The notes below the pieces were generated by a model. The model saw only the letters and a list, made by a program, of their open reading frames with translations. It was not told the origin of the DNA and searched no databases. The translations under genes were made by a program, and so were the position numbers. Positions 22,456 to 22,499 of a stretch of DNA of 22,499 nucleotides are shown here, one piece after another. The stretch's first letter is position 1; every line of letters starts with the position of its first letter. The stretch is from an uncultured Brevinema sp. (GTDB taxonomy: Bacteria > Spirochaetota > Brevinematia > Brevinematales > Brevinemataceae), in the NCBI GenBank assembly GCA_947036575.1, contig CAMQSH010000011.1, positions 1-22,499 of the forward strand, written 5' to 3'.

Positions 22456-22499
22456 GATTGCTCTCTATAAGGAAATATCTATTGACTAAAAATAGTTAG
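22456..22499 (+). other. Window end after the last terminator, possible start of next promoter
   Basis: TTGACT at 22482-22487 could be a -35 box whose -10 falls outside the window. Read as a TTG start after AAGGAAA it meets a TAG after five codons, so it is not a gene start. Confidence 0.25.

Noticed and set aside
22482..22499. TTG start of a further gene resembling the TonB gene's start
   Set aside because: The frame meets TAG after five codons.

Overview
The window reads as chromosomal housekeeping DNA from an AT-rich (roughly 30% G+C by eye), diderm bacterium. Diderm signs are a TonB-like protein, several lipoboxes, a likely outer-membrane barrel ending in Phe, an exported MsrAB and a WbaP/ExoY-type sugar transferase. 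Low G+C, a secreted ankyrin-repeat protein, many lineage-specific exported proteins and an Ala/Asn quinolone pocket in GyrA would fit a spirochaete (Brevinema/Brachyspira-like), but Fusobacteria or another AT-rich diderm cannot be excluded. Starts are ATG, GTG or TTG, usually with a clear GGAGG/AAGGAG site; these sites move several starts inward from the longest open frame. No gene-free stretch exceeds 300 bases, and no tRNA, rRNA, CRISPR array or insertion sequence was seen.

Layout. (1) 1-860: 3' part of an aspartate-semialdehyde dehydrogenase gene, closed by a bidirectional terminator. (2) 866-2243, minus strand: a translationally coupled pair, a membrane-anchored FN3-like protein and a secreted ankyrin-repeat protein. 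(3) 2256-3721: a perfect 15-bp inverted repeat, a TonB-family protein on the plus strand and a convergent lipoprotein gene. (4) 3857-12417: a long plus-strand envelope-lipid/RNA cluster, rpmF-plsX-fabH-two exported unknowns-fabG-fabF-rnc-yicC-gmk, with a strong promoter before rpmF and a terminator at the end of gmk. fabD and acpP are absent from it. (5) 12447-14688: divergent nadE (minus) and tenA (plus), each with a recognisable promoter. (6) 14849-16656: outer-membrane barrel candidate and lipoprotein, then a terminator. (7) 16673-22499: gyrA with its own promoter, a sugar-phosphate transferase, msrAB, a GNAT acetyltransferase and a terminator.

How the genes work together. plsX, fabH, fabG and fabF start, elongate and hand over fatty acids for membrane lipids; rnc and yicC act on RNA; gmk supplies GDP. 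Two exported proteins sit inside the fatty-acid cluster and appear to be paralogues of each other, one carrying a large insertion with a Tyr/Glu-rich repeat. This is the least explained part of the window.

Other points worth a second look: NadE keeps a nitrilase-like N-terminal domain that has no cysteine at all; FabG has His where the SDR family has its tetrad Asn; the ASADH has replaced several usually invariant residues; the GyrA box is missing from its usual place; the barrel candidate gene carries a G7 tract; and the fabH start lies under a possible RNA hairpin.
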